NCBI GenBank assembly: GCA_014383605.1
Contig: JACNHM010000288.1
Span: 1 to 5,621 of the forward strand
DNA from: Chloroflexota bacterium
GTDB lineage: Bacteria > Chloroflexota > Anaerolineae > UBA3071
Reading direction: 5' to 3'
Length of the DNA stretch: 5,621 bases
Part shown: positions 1-5,532 of the stretch, one piece after another
Layout of the letters: each line of letters begins with the position of its first letter
Numbering within the stretch: position 1 is the first letter of the stretch
The notes under the pieces: generated by a model
The model's input: the letters and a program-made list of their open reading frames with translations, nothing else
The model's database searches: none
Told to the model about the DNA's origin: nothing
Program-made: the position numbers and the translations under genes

Positions 1-103
1 TTTTACGTCCTCGCAGGACTGCACACTAGTGGCAGATTCTGTCCCTCTGCAGATTCGGGCAGTCTTCCCTAACCGTGTTGACGCCAGTTTCGACCACTTT
101 TCA

Positions 104-170
104 ACCGCGGAGACCGCCGAGCACGCCGAGAAAATCAAAGAATCTCTGCGTGCTCCGCGTGCTCTGCGGT
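104..170. repeat. Imperfect inverted repeat of 9-base units
   Basis: The left arm (104-131) and right arm (143-170) are complementary at 23 of 28 positions, around an 11-base A-rich loop. Each arm is itself a degenerate tandem repeat with a 9-base period: the left reads CGCGGAGAC, CGCCGAGCA, CGCCGAGAA (106-132) and the right reads ATCTCTGCG, TGCTCCGCG, TGCTCTGCG (142-168). I recognise this GCGGAG-type element as a dispersed intergenic repeat seen in several phyla. It lies just upstream of fdhD and could form a long hairpin in a transcript, but no T-tract follows, so I do not call it a terminator. Confidence 0.8.
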
Positions 171-217
171 GAAGAAAGAGCATCAACACAAAAGAGGTAG
201 ACCACCCAAATTCGCGA

Positions 218-222
218 AAGGA
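218..222 (+). promoter_or_regulatory. Ribosome binding site deciding the fdhD TTG start
   Basis: AAGGA lies 10 bases before a TTG codon at 233. No ATG or GTG occurs in this frame between the upstream stop (170-172) and codon 44 of the gene. This site is therefore the main support for translation starting at TTG. Confidence 0.55.
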
Positions 223-232
223 AAACACTGGC

Positions 233-1015
233 TTGATCGAAGGCGCCGTCTCAGTACCCTGCACCCAGATCAAAGGCCAGCGCCGAGAGAGCGTCGAGCG
301 GACGGTCATCGAGGAGACGCCGCTCACCCTTTACGTCAACGGCCACGAGCTGGCCAAGCTGATGTGCACCCCCATCGCTGTGGACGACCTGGTGGTTGGC
401 TTCCTGATGGGGGAAGGGATCATCGCTCGGCCCGCGGAGGTGGTGCTGCTCCGCGTCTGCCTGGACGAGGGGCTGGTCAACGTGCGTTTGGCCAACCCTG
501 AAGTGGCGTTACCCCAGCATCGCATCCTGACCTCTGGCTGCAGCGGTGGCGTGACCTTCGACGACCTGTCGGAAACGCACGAGCCGCTGGCCTCCTCGCT
601 GCGCCTCGCGCCAGCCCGCCTCGTCGGGCTGATGGACCTGATGCAGCGCTCGGGGCCGCTGCACGGGCACGTCTGGGGGCTGCACACCTCGGCGCTCAGC
701 GACGGGGAGACGCTGCTGGCGGTGGCGCAGGATGTGGGGCGGCACAACACCGTGGACAAGGTCTGGGGCGAGTGTCTGCGCCGCGGCATGGCCACGGAGG
801 GCAAGCTGCTGCTTTGCACGGGGCGCATCAGCTCGGAGATGCTGAACAAGGCGGCCAAGATGCGGGTGGAACTGGTGGCCAGCCGCACGTCGCCCACCAG
901 CCTGTCGGTGCCGCTGGCGGAAGCCTGGGGCATCACGCTGATCGGCTACGTGCGCGGGCAGCGCATGGACGTGTACACGCATCCGGAACGGTTGCTGTTG
1001 CCCCAGGAGGAGTGA
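233..1015 (+). CDS. fdhD: FdhD, formate dehydrogenase sulfurtransferase
   Basis: FdhD accepts a persulfide from a cysteine desulfurase and passes the sulfur to the molybdenum or tungsten bis-MGD cofactor, which activates formate dehydrogenase in the cytoplasm. The 260-residue protein has the usual family length and its landmarks: GFLMGEGII (56-64), SGCSGG (101-106), QDVGRHNTVDK (166-176), GRISSEM (197-203) and the C-terminal VYTHPERL (247-254). The start is TTG with AAGGA 10 bases upstream; the next in-frame ATG is codon 44, inside the conserved domain. An oddity is the active-site loop: the E. coli protein has a CxxC pair, while here only Cys103 is present and the second position is glycine. 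No formate dehydrogenase gene is in the window. ogt follows 9 bases after the stop, so the two are probably co-transcribed. Identification is firm; the single-Cys chemistry is inference. Confidence 0.95.
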   Translation: MIEGAVSVPCTQIKGQRRESVERTVIEETPLTLYVNGHELAKLMCTPIAVDDLVVGFLMGEGIIARPAEVVLLRVCLDEGLVNVRLANPEVALPQHRILTSGCSGGVTFDDLSETHEPLASSLRLAPARLVGLMDLMQRSGPLHGHVWGLHTSALSDGETLLAVAQDVGRHNTVDKVWGECLRRGMATEGKLLLCTGRISSEMLNKAAKMRVELVASRTSPTSLSVPLAEAWGITLIGYVRGQRMDVYTHPERLLLPQEE

Positions 1016-1024
1016 GTACCGGCG

Positions 1025-1540
1025 ATGATCGTTACGGCGTGTGAGACCGCCTTGGGCTGGGTGGGCATCGCCGCTTCGGCGGCGGGCCTGGTGGAGTTGA
1101 CGCTGCCTGAGCCGACGGAAGCGGCAGCGCTGCAGCGGTTGCGGGAACGTCATGGCCACGGCGAACCGGACGATGGCCGGCTGGCTGGGCTCAAGGCCCG
1201 GCTGCAGGCCACCTGCCGCGGCGAAGCGGTCAACTTTGACGACCTGCCACTGGATGCGCACCAGGGCACGGACTTCCGGCGGCGCGTGTGGGCGGCCACG
1301 CGGGCCATTCCCCGCGGCCAGACTCGCACCTACGGCGAGTTGGCGCGGGAGGTCGGCTCGCCGGGCGCGGCGCGGGCCGTGGGGCAGGCCATGGCCCGCA
1401 ACCCCTGGCCCATCGTCGTGCCCTGCCACCGCGTCGTGGGCAGCGATGGCCGGCTCACCGGCTTCGGCGGCGGGCTGGAGATGAAGCGCCATTTGCTGGA
1501 GCTCGAAGGGTGCAGATTGGACGAGATAGACGGTCAGTGA
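1025..1540 (+). CDS. ogt: Methylated-DNA--protein-cysteine methyltransferase
   Basis: A suicide DNA repair enzyme that moves the alkyl group from O6-alkylguanine (or O4-alkylthymine) to its own cysteine. The C-terminal DNA-binding and active-site domain is complete: TDFRRRVW (82-89), IPRGQTRTYGELA (95-107), AARAVGQAMARNP (115-127) and the active site PCHRV (133-137) with acceptor Cys134. By comparison with human MGMT, Tyr103, Arg117 (the finger residue), His135 and Glu161 are all present. The N-terminal half (about 1-78) is the short, weakly conserved ribonuclease-like domain. 171 residues is normal for Ogt. ATG 1025 is in the same frame as fdhD, 9 bases beyond its stop, and is the only sensible start; AGGAGG (1005-1010) inside the fdhD end may be its rather distant ribosome site. 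The stop codon lies within the first unit of a heptad repeat. The gene could be named ogt or mgt; the family is certain. Confidence 0.95.
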   Translation: MIVTACETALGWVGIAASAAGLVELTLPEPTEAAALQRLRERHGHGEPDDGRLAGLKARLQATCRGEAVNFDDLPLDAHQGTDFRRRVWAATRAIPRGQTRTYGELAREVGSPGAARAVGQAMARNPWPIVVPCHRVVGSDGRLTGFGGGLEMKRHLLELEGCRLDEIDGQ

Positions 1541-1594
1541 TCAGGATTCTGGTCACCGCCTGATGACTGATCACTGATACCTGAGACCTGATTC
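1535..1594. repeat. Degenerate 7-base tandem repeat, intergenic
   Basis: This fills nearly the whole gap between ogt and the next gene. Units are CAGTGAT, CAGGATT, CTGGTCA (1535-1555), then 4 bases, then five units beginning CTGA: CTGATGA, CTGATCA, CTGATAC, CTGAGAC, CTGATTC (1560-1594). Positions 1534-1544 are perfectly complementary to 1567-1577 (11 pairs, 22-base loop), so a hairpin is possible. The first unit includes the ogt stop codon. No T-tract follows, so a terminator is not supported. Confidence 0.8.
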
Positions 1595-1605
1595 CAGAGG
1601 ACTTC

Positions 1606-2718
1606 ATGCAGATCGGAGTTGACGCCCGACTGACCTACTACACGACCGCCGGCATCGGGCAGTACACCATCAACCTGCTGCGGGCGTTGGCGGACATAGA
1701 CCAGGACGACGATTTCATCGTCTTCCAGAGCCGGAAGGCTGTTGCGCCGTTGCTGGAAGGGAATCAGTTTCGCTGCCTGGGGCTGTGGACGCCCAGCCAC
1801 CACCGCGTCGAGCCCTACCTGCTGAGCCTGGAATTGCTACAATACTCGCTCGACCTGCTGCACAGCCCCGATTTCATCCCCCCCTTCTGGGGCGGCTTCA
1901 AGTCCATCATCACCATCCACGACCTGGCCTTCCTCGTGTATCCGCACTTTCTGACCCGGGAGAGCGCCCGCTACTACGGGCGTATTGACCAGGCCGTGCG
2001 CCGCACCGATCACATCATCGCCGTCTCCGAGAGCACACGGCAGGACATCATCAATTTGCTGGGCGTGCCGGACGATAAGATCACCGTCATCCACGAGGCT
2101 GCCGATCCCCTCTACCGCCCGCTGGATCGCGCCGAGGCGGCGCGCTTTGTCCGTGATCGCTTCGGATTGCCCGAACGGTTCATACTTTTCGTCAGCACCA
2201 TCGAGCCGCGCAAGAACGTGCAGGGGCTGCTGCGCGCCTACCGCCAATTCCTGGAAGATTACAAGCTGGACGTGGGTCTGGCACTGGCCGGCGCCCGCGG
2301 TTGGCTGTTCGAGGAGGTGTTCCAGCTCGTGGAGCAGCTGGGCTTGCGACAATCCTGCCATTTCCTGGGCAAGGTCACCAACGAGGAGTTGCTGTACCTC
2401 TACAACGCGGCTCGTTGCCTGGCGCACCCGGCGTTTTACGAAGGGTTCGGGCTGACGCCGCTGGAGGCCATGGCCTGCGGCACGCCGGTGGTGGTATCCA
2501 ACGTCTCCAGTCTGCCGGAGGTGGTGGGCGACGCCGCCCTGCTGGTGGATCCCGAGGACGAGGAGGAACTGATCGTGGCGCTGTGGCGGCTGGTGACCGA
2601 CGACGATCTGTGGGCCGAGCTGCGGGAGAAGGGGTTGCAGCGGGCCCGCGCCTTCTCCTGGGAAAAGGCAGCCCGTCGCACGCTGGAGGTCTATCGGCGG
2701 GTGGTGGGGAATCAGTAG
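1606..2718 (+). CDS. Family 4 glycosyltransferase (GT-B fold)
   Basis: A retaining glycosyltransferase that moves a sugar from a nucleotide donor to a glycan acceptor, probably at the cytoplasmic side of the membrane. The N-terminal acceptor domain shows a glycine-rich loop, TAGIGQYTINLL (14-25), and TIHDLAF (103-109). The C-terminal donor domain begins at FVSTIEPRKN (195-204) and carries the EX7E signature as Glu279 and Glu287 in EGFGLTPLEAM (279-289), followed by CGTPVVVSN (291-299). 370 residues is the usual length, with no membrane segment or signal peptide visible. ATG 1606 is preceded by AGAGGA (1596-1601) at 4 bases. It resembles mannosyltransferases of polysaccharide and O-antigen clusters, but the donor and acceptor cannot be read from the sequence. 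It lies 34 bases before another glycosyltransferase, which supports a role in a shared surface glycan. The stop codon is part of a tandem repeat. Confidence 0.93.
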   Translation: MQIGVDARLTYYTTAGIGQYTINLLRALADIDQDDDFIVFQSRKAVAPLLEGNQFRCLGLWTPSHHRVEPYLLSLELLQYSLDLLHSPDFIPPFWGGFKSIITIHDLAFLVYPHFLTRESARYYGRIDQAVRRTDHIIAVSESTRQDIINLLGVPDDKITVIHEAADPLYRPLDRAEAARFVRDRFGLPERFILFVSTIEPRKNVQGLLRAYRQFLEDYKLDVGLALAGARGWLFEEVFQLVEQLGLRQSCHFLGKVTNEELLYLYNAARCLAHPAFYEGFGLTPLEAMACGTPVVVSNVSSLPEVVGDAALLVDPEDEEELIVALWRLVTDDDLWAELREKGLQRARAFSWEKAARRTLEVYRRVVGNQ

Positions 2719-2739
2719 ATTGGTAGATTGGTAGATTGG
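2716..2739. repeat. 8-base tandem repeat, three perfect copies
   Basis: TAGATTGG occurs three times without change (2716-2723, 2724-2731, 2732-2739). The first TAG is the stop codon of the preceding glycosyltransferase. The repeat takes up most of the 34-base gap before the next start codon. Confidence 0.92.
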
Positions 2740-2752
2740 GAACGAGAAAACG

Positions 2753-4006
2753 ATGACAGACCGCAAGCGTATCCTCGTCCTGACCCCGCAATTGCCTTAC
2801 CCGCCGCAGCAGGGCACGGCCATCCGCAACTACAACCTCATCGCCCACCTGGCGGCTCGTCACCGGCTGCACCTGCTCTCATTCCGGCAAGAGGGGGACG
2901 AACTGGCTTCCGACTCGCCGCTCTTCCGGCACTGCCAGCGCATCGAGACCGTGCCCGCGCCGCGGCGCACGCTGGGGCAGCGGCTGCTGACTACCATTTC
3001 CTCGCCCTTGCCCGACATGGCCCTGCGGCTGGCCTCCCGCGCCTTCCAGCAGCGGCTGGCGGCCCTCATCGCCGAGGAGACCTACGACGTGGTGCAGATC
3101 GAGGGCATCGAGATGGCCCCCTACGGGCTGTGGCTGCGCGCCTGGCCGCGCTTTGCCGCCCTCACGCCCCGCCCGCGGCTCGTTTTCGACGACCACAACG
3201 CCGAATACCTCCTGCAGCGGCGCGTCTTCGAGACCGACGCCAGGCGACCGCGCCGCTGGGCGGGCGCGCTCTACTCCCTCATCCAATGGCAGAAGCTGAG
3301 CCACTACGAGACCCACGTCTGCCAGCAGGCCGACGGCGTGGCCGCGGTGTCGGAAGCGGACGCCGTGGCGCTGCAGCGGCTGGTGCCAGGGCTCCATCCC
3401 GCTATCGTCCCCAATGGCGTGGATCTTCAATTCTACAATGACCAAATCCCAATGACCAAACCCCAAGATGTGGTCATTGGCCATTGGCCATTGGTGTTTA
3501 CAGGCAAGATGGATTTTCGTCCCAACGTGGATGCCGTGCTGTGGTTCGCCGACGAGGTGCTGCCCGGCATCCGCTCGGCGCGGCCTGAGGCGCACTTCGT
3601 CGTCGTGGGCCAGAAACCTCACGCCCGCCTCGACCCGCTGCGCCAGCGGGAGGACGTGACCCTCACCGGTTGGGTGGAGGATGTGCGCCCCTACATCGCC
3701 AGCGCGGCGGTGTACGTGGCCCCCTTGCGCATGGGCGGCGGCACGCGGCTGAAGCTGCTGGAGGCTATGGCCATGGGCAAACCCATCGTTTCCACGTCGC
3801 TGGGCTGCGAAGGGTTCGATGTGACCGATGGACAGGAGCTGCGGGTGGCTGATGCGCCGGAAGCCTTCGCCGCCGCGGTGCTGGAATTGCTGGCCGACGA
3901 AACGCAGCGGGCCAGACTGGGCCGCACTGCCCGCCGCTTCGTCGAAGCGCACTACGGCTGGGAGGCGATTGTGCCAAGGATGGAAGAGCTTTACGTCGTG
4001 GATTAA
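2753..4006 (+). CDS. Family 4 glycosyltransferase, exopolysaccharide type
   Basis: A second GT-B glycosyltransferase, different in subtype from its upstream neighbour. The N-terminal domain opens with RILVLTPQLPYPPQQGTAIR (6-25), the nucleotide-sugar transferase style of the exopolysaccharide (exosortase-associated, Stp1-like) group, and contains DDHNAEY (146-152). VPNGVD (219-224) ends the first domain. The donor domain runs from LVFTGKMDFRPNVDAV (247-262) through GWVEDVRPYI (307-316) to APLRMGGGTRLKLLEAMA (323-340), where Glu337 is the conserved donor-binding glutamate. 417 residues is near normal. Residues 229-247, between the two domains, are encoded by a heptad repeat and look like an inserted linker. 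ATG 2753 is the first start after the repeat; the site before it is poor (CGAGAAAA), so translation may depend on the upstream gene. It probably extends an exopolysaccharide or surface glycan; the sugar is unknown. Confidence 0.92.
   Translation: MTDRKRILVLTPQLPYPPQQGTAIRNYNLIAHLAARHRLHLLSFRQEGDELASDSPLFRHCQRIETVPAPRRTLGQRLLTTISSPLPDMALRLASRAFQQRLAALIAEETYDVVQIEGIEMAPYGLWLRAWPRFAALTPRPRLVFDDHNAEYLLQRRVFETDARRPRRWAGALYSLIQWQKLSHYETHVCQQADGVAAVSEADAVALQRLVPGLHPAIVPNGVDLQFYNDQIPMTKPQDVVIGHWPLVFTGKMDFRPNVDAVLWFADEVLPGIRSARPEAHFVVVGQKPHARLDPLRQREDVTLTGWVEDVRPYIASAAVYVAPLRMGGGTRLKLLEAMAMGKPIVSTSLGCEGFDVTDGQELRVADAPEAFAAAVLELLADETQRARLGRTARRFVEAHYGWEAIVPRMEELYVVD
3436..3494. repeat. 7-base repeat with hairpin arms inside a CDS
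   Basis: The stretch is in one continuous 7-base register: CAATGAC, CAAATCC, CAATGAC, CAAACCC (3436-3463), a 7-base spacer (3464-3470), then TGGTCAT, TGGCCAT, TGGCCAT and TGG (3471-3494). The two halves are complementary: 3449-3458 pairs perfectly with 3471-3480 across a 12-base loop. It encodes residues 229-247 of the glycosyltransferase, just between NGVD and VFTGKMDF, and keeps the frame open. Confidence 0.85.
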
Positions 4007-4018
4007 AGAAGGGCCGAG

Positions 4019-5278
4019 ATGGATGAGAGGGAAAGGAGGGAAATAGGGGAAATGAAGGGAACTCCGCCCCGGACGAGCCGTCAGCGGTTGCGCCTGGCAT
4101 TTCTCCGTGCGGTCGGCGTGGCCTTGCGTTCTCTGGCTTCTGGTTCCCCATCCCGCATCCCCCGTCCCCCGTCCCTCCTCCTCATCCGCCCTGACCATCT
4201 GGGCGACCTGCTCTTCCTGACCCCGGCGTTGCGCTGGCTGCGGGAGCGTCTGCCGGAGGCGCACATCACGCTGCTGGTCGGTCCCTGGGGACGGGAGATC
4301 ATGCAACGCAATCCGCACGTGGATGAGGTCATCACCTGTTCTTTCCCCGGCTTCACGCGGCAGCCGAAGCGCTCGCTGCTGGCTCCCTATCGCTTGCTGT
4401 TGCAGGAGGCACGCAAGCTGCGGCGGCAGCGCTTCGACCTGTCGCTGGTCATGCGCTTCGACCACTGGTGGGGAGCGTTGCTGGCCGCCGCGGCGGGCAT
4501 CCCCTATCGCCTCGGCTACGCTGTCCCCGAGGTACGGCCGTTTCTCACGCAAGCGGTGCCATACGTTGCCGGGCGGCATGAGGTAGAGCAGAATTTACGT
4601 TTCACGTTTTACGTTTCACGGATCACGTCGCAGGTCGCAGGTCTCAGGTCGCAGGTCTCAGCAGTTGAGCCGATCAGTTGGACGACGCACCCGCTGGAGT
4701 TTGCGCCGGCGCGGGAGGAGGAAGCCTGGGTTGAGGAGTGGCTGCTGGCACACGGCGCGGTGCCCGACCGTCCCCTGGTGGCCATCCATCCCGGCGCGGG
4801 GGCGACGGTGAAGCTGTGGGAGGACGAGAAGTGGGCTGCCGTGGCCGACGCGCTGGCCGAGCGGCGCGAGGCGCAGATCCTGCTCACCGGCTCCGCCGAC
4901 GAGCTGGACCTGGTCTGGGCCGTGGCCGCCCGCACGCGTGTGGACCCGCTCATGGCTGCGGGGGAGACGACGCTGGGGCAACTGGCGGCGCTCTACCGCC
5001 GCTGCCGGCTGGTGATCGGTCCGGATTGCGGGCCGCTGCACCTGGCCGTGGCCGTGGGCACGCCCTCGGTGCACCTCTACGGGCCGGTGGACGCCGGAGC
5101 CTTCGGCCCCTGGGGCAACCCGTTTCGCCACCGCGTGCTCCTCAGCGATTGGCCCTGTGTGCCCTGCAACCGGCTGGACTTCGCCGCCGAGGAACTGCCT
5201 GCTCACCCCTGCGTGCGCGACATCGGCGTCCAACAGGTGCTGGCCGAAGCCGAATCACTGCTGGCCGGCGCGTGGTAG
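4019..5278 (+). CDS. Family 9 (heptosyltransferase-like) glycosyltransferase
   Basis: An inverting GT-B glycosyltransferase of the ADP-heptose:LPS heptosyltransferase (WaaC/WaaF) family. The acceptor domain starts at LLLIRPDHLGDLLFLTPALR (53-72); Asp63 matches the proposed catalytic aspartate of WaaC. The donor domain has VAIHPGAGATVKLW (254-267), LLTGSADE (288-295) and GPDCGPLHLAVAVGTPSVHLYGPVD (334-358), then CVPC (380-383) and Cys398. At 419 residues it is longer than the usual 340-360. The excess lies in the first 52 residues and in residues 192-215 between the domains, and both regions contain heptad repeats. The start is uncertain: ATG 4019 follows a weak AGAAGGG, while ATG 4052 has AGGAGG (4034-4039) 12 bases upstream and gives 408 residues. 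It probably finishes the glycan made with the two preceding enzymes. The sugar need not be heptose. Confidence 0.92.
   Translation: MDERERREIGEMKGTPPRTSRQRLRLAFLRAVGVALRSLASGSPSRIPRPPSLLLIRPDHLGDLLFLTPALRWLRERLPEAHITLLVGPWGREIMQRNPHVDEVITCSFPGFTRQPKRSLLAPYRLLLQEARKLRRQRFDLSLVMRFDHWWGALLAAAAGIPYRLGYAVPEVRPFLTQAVPYVAGRHEVEQNLRFTFYVSRITSQVAGLRSQVSAVEPISWTTHPLEFAPAREEEAWVEEWLLAHGAVPDRPLVAIHPGAGATVKLWEDEKWAAVADALAERREAQILLTGSADELDLVWAVAARTRVDPLMAAGETTLGQLAALYRRCRLVIGPDCGPLHLAVAVGTPSVHLYGPVDAGAFGPWGNPFRHRVLLSDWPCVPCNRLDFAAEELPAHPCVRDIGVQQVLAEAESLLAGAW
4029..4055. repeat. Purine-rich 9-base tandem repeat at a gene start
   Basis: Three degenerate units follow one another: GGGAAAGGA, GGGAAATAG and GGGAAATGA (4029-4055). 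The repeat supplies both a ribosome-site-like AGGAGG (4034-4039) and the alternative start ATG (4052-4054) of the family 9 glycosyltransferase. Confidence 0.7.
4144..4178. repeat. C-rich 7-base tandem repeat inside a CDS
   Basis: Five consecutive heptads: TTCCCCA, TCCCGCA, TCCCCCG, TCCCCCG, TCCCTCC. They encode a Ser/Pro/Arg-rich peptide (residues 43-53) immediately before the first beta strand (LLLIRPDHLGD) of the family 9 glycosyltransferase. The period equals that of the repeats at 1535, 3436 and 4594, but the sequence differs. Confidence 0.75.
4594..4661. repeat. Two adjacent 7-base tandem arrays inside a CDS
   Basis: Block one (4594-4621) has four heptads: TTTACGT, TTCACGT, TTTACGT, TTCACGG. 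After 5 bases, block two (4627-4661) has five: GTCGCAG, GTCGCAG, GTCTCAG, GTCGCAG, GTCTCAG. Together they encode residues 192-215 of the family 9 glycosyltransferase, including SQVAGLR followed by SQVS, which is the 7-residue peptide period expected from a 7-base DNA repeat. The position is between the acceptor and donor domains. Confidence 0.9.
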
Positions 5279-5310
5279 AGCGCGATGGCACAGCAGTAAC
5301 GGATTTGGGC

Positions 5311-5336
5311 AGCGGAAGAGCGAAGAAAGCGAAAAA
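5311..5336. repeat. Purine-rich degenerate repeat, intergenic
   Basis: AGCGGAAG, AGCGAAGAA and AGCGAAAAA follow directly; the last two differ at one base. It lies 32 bases after the family 9 glycosyltransferase stop. Apart from this repeat and the promoter at 5439-5467, I see nothing clear between 5279 and 5532; a 7-pair complementarity (5352-5358 with 5381-5387) has a 22-base loop and no T-tract. Confidence 0.55.
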
Positions 5337-5438
5337 GGTAGATAAACTCCGACCTCTCCGCTTTTCTGCTGGCCGAGCCCGAGAGGTGATGAGAGTGAGC
5401 AAATGCAAGCTACTGCTGAGCGCTCGCTGAGTGGCGGC

Positions 5439-5467
5439 TTGGCTCTCCGGGAAAACTGAGGTACAAT
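5439..5467 (+). promoter_or_regulatory. Sigma-70-type promoter for the last gene
   Basis: TTGGCT (5439-5444, four of six matches to TTGACA) and TACAAT (5462-5467, five of six matches to TATAAT) are separated by exactly 17 bases. Transcription would begin near 5474 and leave a leader of about 60 bases before the ATG at 5533. This suggests the last gene is a separate unit from the glycosyltransferase genes. Confidence 0.6.
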
Positions 5468-5532
5468 GCTCTTGGCACCGGGGAGGCCTGAGGGAATGCT
5501 ATGTCCATCAAGAGGAGGAGAAGTGAGGGGGC

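Noticed and set aside
7..19. Small perfect hairpin GTCCT-CGC-AGGAC at the left edge
   Set aside because: A 5-pair stem with no flanking signal is within chance expectation.
78..106. TTGACG as a -35 box for fdhD
   Set aside because: The hexamer 17 bases downstream (TCAACC) is a very poor -10 and overlaps the inverted repeat.
2..172. Open frame entering from the left edge that might be the tail of an upstream gene
   Set aside because: It has no recognisable sequence, and its second half is the translated 9-base repeat element. Another frame is also open for the first 72 bases, so no choice can be made.
509..1492. 327-codon open frame on the minus strand
   Set aside because: It overlaps fdhD and ogt entirely and is rich in Arg, His and Gln as expected for a shadow frame.
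1534..1577. Rho-independent terminator after ogt
   Set aside because: The stem is not G+C-rich, the loop is 22 bases and there is no T-tract.
3436..3494. CRISPR array or insertion sequence scar
   Set aside because: The units are only 7 bases with no spacers, there are no terminal inverted repeats or target duplication, and the frame continues through.
2879..4579. Long open frame of 566 codons on the minus strand
   Set aside because: It is antisense to two well-supported glycosyltransferases, has a low-complexity composition and no recognisable domain. Such frames are common opposite G+C-rich genes.
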